From Clostridia bacterium (GTDB taxonomy: Bacteria > Bacillota > Clostridia > Oscillospirales > Acutalibacteraceae): 8,677 bases of DNA. The DNA is taken from assembly GCA_017631745.1 (NCBI GenBank), contig JAGBSR010000044.1, positions 1-8,677 on the forward strand. The letters run 5' to 3'. Shown piece after piece: positions 6,168 through 8,677 of the stretch. The notes beneath the pieces are model-generated. The model had not been told where the DNA came from. It ran no database searches and saw nothing but the letters and a program-made list of their open reading frames with translations. Numbering within the stretch: the stretch's first letter is position 1; every line of letters starts with the position of its first letter. The position numbers and the translations under genes were made by a program.

Positions 6168-8528
6168 ATGAAAATCATAACAAGAATATTAAGTCTTATT
6201 CTCTGTCTTGCAATCTTTTTCACGGCTAATGTTGTCGGCGTTGAAGCTGCATCAATAACTGTTGCAAGAACTGAAAAGCTTGTTGCTGATAAGGAAACAG
6301 CAAGCTCTGTTGAGCTCAGATGGAGAAAGGTCAGCAAAGCAACGGGATATAAGGTATATCAGGTTGTTGACGGAAAATTAAAGGCAATCAAAACCGTAAA
6401 AACAAACAAATATGTTGTTGAAGATCTGACTGCAAGCGAAACATATAAATTTGCTGTCAAGACTTACCGCAAATATCAGGGCAAAACCTATTGGAGCAGT
6501 AAATACAGATCTGTAACGGTAACAACCGATAAAATGGCTAAGTCACCCACGCCTAAAGCAACAGCTGACAAAAACAGCGTAACTCTCAAATGGGCTGAGG
6601 TTGAGGGCGCAACCGGCTACAGAGTTTATCAGTACAGCCCCAGTAAAGATAAATATGTGGTTAAAGCTTCAATTAAAGACGCCACAACATATAAGGTTAC
6701 ATCGCTTAAAGAAGATACTACTTATAAATTCAAAATCAAGCCCTATGCAAAAACAAGCAAGGGTGTTGTCTGGAATAAGGCTTCATCAGCTGTAACTGTT
6801 AAGACCGTTGACAAAACCAAGGCTAAGTTCACAGATTATATTGTCGGCACCAAGGGTGTAACGCTTTATTGGGGCAAGATTGACGGAGCAACTGCATATA
6901 AGCTTTATCAGGTTGTTGACGGAGAGCTTAAAACCGTTAAAAGCGCTCTTAAGAAGACTGAATACAAGGTTGAAAGACTCGAAAGCGGCAAGGAATATAC
7001 TTTCGTTGTAAGAGGTTACAAAAAGGTTGACGGAAAGGTTACCTGGTACACAAAGAGTGAGCCTCTGACAATTAAAACCAAAACCTCAGGGGACAGCACA
7101 ACAATTACTGAGCCTACAACTAAGCCTGGTACTGAGCCTACAACTAAACCGAGCACCGAGCCCACAACAAAGCCCGGCAGCCACACTCACACAGTTGTTA
7201 TTGACCCTGCTGTAGTAGCTACCTGCACAAAGACGGGTCTTACCGAGGGTAAGCACTGCTCGGTCTGTAACACTGTTATCGTTGCTCAGAAGACAGTTGC
7301 TAAAAAGGCACACAGCTACACCTCAACAGTAACAACTCAGGCTACCTGCAAAGCTGAGGGCGTGAAAACATATAAGTGCTCCGCTTGCGGTGACAGCTAC
7401 ACTGAAAAAATAGCAAAGAAAGCACATACCATTGTTACTGACGCTGCCGTTGAAGCTACCTGCACAAAGACAGGCCTCACCGAAGGCAAGCACTGCTCAG
7501 TCTGCAAAACAGTTACAGTAGCTCAGAAGACTGTGGCAAAGAAAGCTCATAGCTATACATCATCTGTAACAAAACAACCGACCTGCAGTGCTGAAGGTGT
7601 CAGAACTTATAAGTGCTCCTGCGGTGACAGCTACACTGAAAAAATAGCAAAGAAAGCTCATACTCTTATTACTGACTATGCTGTTGAAGCTACATGTGTC
7701 AGAGAGGGTCTTACTGAGGGTAAGCGCTGTGCAGTTTGTGATACAGTTACAGTTGCACAGGTTAAATTACCTATGACAAATCATAAAGACGAGAATAAAA
7801 ACGGAAAATGTGATCATTGCAACAAAACTATGTCAGGTAATGAGCCCACTAACCCACCTGCTACAGAACCCACAAATCCGCCGACTACAGAGCCTACAAA
7901 CCCACCGACAACTGAGCCCACACCGACTCTGCCTCCCGTTGAGGAAGACCTTACAGCTTACAGAATTGAGAAATACAAGAAGGTAATCAATAGCAGTACA
8001 GTATATTTCAAAATTTCAAGCGAATACAGCGACGGCTCAATAGTACCTATTGAGTTTGCAATGAAAAACGGCAATATGTTTATGGAAACAACTGCCGAAG
8101 GTCTTACAATGCGAATCTATTACGATAAGGCTAAAAATAAAATGACTGCATATGCAGATCTTGTACTTGCCTGGGTATATTACGATGTTCCCGAGAATGA
8201 AATGGACGATATGGATATGACCGAAATGCTTGAAATTATGCAGGTCGGTGATACAGGCTTCATCAATGTCAGCAAGGAGAAATTTAACGGTAAGACCGCA
8301 ATTTGTGAAAGCTACATTGACAACAAAACCGGTTACACAATGAAGTTCTATTTCGATGGTGAAACATTGATTGGTATAAAGAGAACTCATCCTAAGAAAG
8401 CAGATGAAGTTATTTATGTTCAGGAAGTAAAGAGCGCGGTGAATGACAGTATTTTTAATCCGCCTAAACCTACACTCCTTCCACCAAAAGGTGTTGTTTC
8501 TCTTGATGAATGGCTCAGTGAAAACTAA
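6168..8528 (+). CDS. Secreted FN3 protein with five Cys/His modules and a LolA-like C-terminal domain
   Basis: A 786-aa exported protein. Residues 1-27 are a signal peptide ending VEA. Three fibronectin type III domains follow (~30-121, ~126-214, ~216-305), each with the W...V.GATGYKVYQ strand and a late Y.F.VK.Y strand. A Pro/Thr linker (314-337) leads to five Cys/His modules (first cysteines 353, 394, 432, 473, 510) and an NHKDEN..KCDHC cap (538-551). A second Pro/Thr linker (559-590) precedes a ~170-residue beta-rich domain (~595-765). This last domain, with its alternating FAMKNGNMFMETT and YYDKAKNKMTAYA strands and a DSIFNPP end, resembles LolA/LppX-fold extracytoplasmic domains; that call is tentative. 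No LPxTG, lipobox or transmembrane C-terminus is seen, so the protein may be released or held non-covalently. The modules are those of the preceding gene. Likely adhesive or cell-envelope role; no enzyme motif seen. Confidence 0.85.
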   Translation: MKIITRILSLILCLAIFFTANVVGVEAASITVARTEKLVADKETASSVELRWRKVSKATGYKVYQVVDGKLKAIKTVKTNKYVVEDLTASETYKFAVKTYRKYQGKTYWSSKYRSVTVTTDKMAKSPTPKATADKNSVTLKWAEVEGATGYRVYQYSPSKDKYVVKASIKDATTYKVTSLKEDTTYKFKIKPYAKTSKGVVWNKASSAVTVKTVDKTKAKFTDYIVGTKGVTLYWGKIDGATAYKLYQVVDGELKTVKSALKKTEYKVERLESGKEYTFVVRGYKKVDGKVTWYTKSEPLTIKTKTSGDSTTITEPTTKPGTEPTTKPSTEPTTKPGSHTHTVVIDPAVVATCTKTGLTEGKHCSVCNTVIVAQKTVAKKAHSYTSTVTTQATCKAEGVKTYKCSACGDSYTEKIAKKAHTIVTDAAVEATCTKTGLTEGKHCSVCKTVTVAQKTVAKKAHSYTSSVTKQPTCSAEGVRTYKCSCGDSYTEKIAKKAHTLITDYAVEATCVREGLTEGKRCAVCDTVTVAQVKLPMTNHKDENKNGKCDHCNKTMSGNEPTNPPATEPTNPPTTEPTNPPTTEPTPTLPPVEEDLTAYRIEKYKKVINSSTVYFKISSEYSDGSIVPIEFAMKNGNMFMETTAEGLTMRIYYDKAKNKMTAYADLVLAWVYYDVPENEMDDMDMTEMLEIMQVGDTGFINVSKEKFNGKTAICESYIDNKTGYTMKFYFDGETLIGIKRTHPKKADEVIYVQEVKSAVNDSIFNPPKPTLLPPKGVVSLDEWLSEN
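7107..7178 (+). repeat. Pro/Thr linker with 8-residue period (first)
   Basis: Residues 314-337 repeat the octad x-EPTTKP-x three times. It joins the FN3 domains to the Cys/His modules and is a typical extended linker of exported Gram-positive proteins. Confidence 0.8.
7191..7661 (+). repeat. Duplicated two-module unit (237 bp and 234 bp)
   Basis: Residues 342-420 and 421-498 are two copies of a two-module unit whose closing His residues are at 341, 420 and 498. The second unit is one codon shorter because CSAC in module 2 (404-407) is CSC in module 4 (483-485). A fifth module begins a third, incomplete unit. Confidence 0.85.
7842..7937 (+). repeat. Pro/Thr linker with 8-residue period (second)
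   Basis: Residues 559-590 form four octads that begin EPT: three of type EPTNPPxT and a final EPTPTLPP. It separates the Cys/His modules and their cap from the C-terminal domain. The same 8-residue period and EPT start occur in the first linker. Confidence 0.8.
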
Positions 8529-8533
8529 TATTT

Positions 8534-8563
8534 ACCCTCAGGGAAACCTGAGGGTTGTTTTTT
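8534..8563 (+). terminator. Rho-independent terminator after the FN3 gene
   Basis: A perfect 9-bp stem, 8534-8542 with 8547-8555, closes a GAAA (GNRA-type) tetraloop and is followed by TG and TTTTTT. It lies 5 nt after the stop codon. Confidence 0.9.
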
Positions 8564-8590
8564 GTTTTGGTGTGAGGTTTAAATGGGGGA

Positions 8591-8676
8591 GGGGGCTCCG
8601 TCGCCGAATGAAATTCGGCGTGCAGATGCCCTGAGGGCATCTGCATAACATCGCTTTGCGATGTTACGGAGCCCCC
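8591..8676. repeat. Cloverleaf-like palindromic element (outer stem plus three hairpins)
   Basis: An 11-bp outer stem (8591-8601 with 8666-8676) encloses three perfect hairpins that abut without spacer. They are 8602-8609/8613-8620 (8 bp, loop GAA), 8621-8631/8635-8645 (11 bp, loop TGA) and 8646-8654/8658-8666 (9 bp, loop TTT); base 8666 can pair either in the third hairpin or in the outer stem. There is no T-tract after it and no open frame of interest. It is most likely a REP/MITE-like dispersed palindrome or a structured RNA. It ends one base before the window end, so its full extent is not known. Confidence 0.85.
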
Positions 8677-8677
8677 A

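Noticed and set aside
6168..6248. Lipoprotein signal at Cys13 of the FN3 protein
   Set aside because: The residue before Cys is Leu, not Gly/Ala/Ser, so there is no lipobox; an ordinary cleavage site follows at Ala27.
8443..8634. 63-aa frame overlapping the 3' end of the FN3 gene
   Set aside because: It runs through a clear terminator and into the cloverleaf palindrome and has no ribosome site.

Overview
The window looks like chromosome from a low-GC, Gram-positive gut-type Clostridia (Oscillospiraceae/Ruminococcus-like; genus uncertain). The basis is AT-rich spacers, strong GGAGG-type ribosome sites, consensus sigma-A promoters, a BspA-type leucine-rich-repeat surface protein, and Pro/Thr linkers with Cys-x-x-Cys repeat modules of a style I associate with that group.

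Layout: (1) bases 1-327 hold two tandem 171-bp-period copies of a non-coding, hairpin-rich repeat. Each copy carries, on the minus strand, a sequence that reads like the first ~22 nt of a tRNA-Leu and then breaks off. (2) Bases 328-656 are an AT-rich spacer with no gene that I can support. (3) Bases 657-1648 are a self-contained unit: a perfect TTGACA-17-TATAAT promoter, a cytoplasmic GH43-like glycosidase (start at 712) and a terminator. (4) Bases 1689-6057 are promoter, a 1420-aa secreted protein and terminator. The protein has a signal peptide, a BspA-type LRR domain, about 23 Cys3/His modules, a Pro/Thr linker and an unusual cysteine/hydrophobic C-terminal tail. (5) Bases 6100-8563 are promoter, a 786-aa secreted protein and terminator. 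This protein has a signal peptide, three FN3 domains, a Pro/Thr linker, five modules of the same Cys/His type, a second Pro/Thr linker and a C-terminal beta-rich domain that resembles the LolA/LppX fold. (6) Bases 8591-8676 form a cloverleaf-like palindrome of one outer stem and three perfect hairpins, each with a 3-nt loop.

All three genes are on the plus strand, and each has its own promoter and terminator, so they are not one operon. The two large secreted proteins share the same repeat module and the same short [DN]HKDEN...CDxC cap, which suggests a related origin and possibly a common surface location. Their joint function is not known. The strongest candidates for something undescribed are the cysteine-rich extracellular module array, the Cys-x-Cys-x-Cys-His/hydrophobic/Cys-x-Cys-Gly tail (a possible non-LPXTG anchor), the cloverleaf element and the tRNA-Leu-like tandem repeat.
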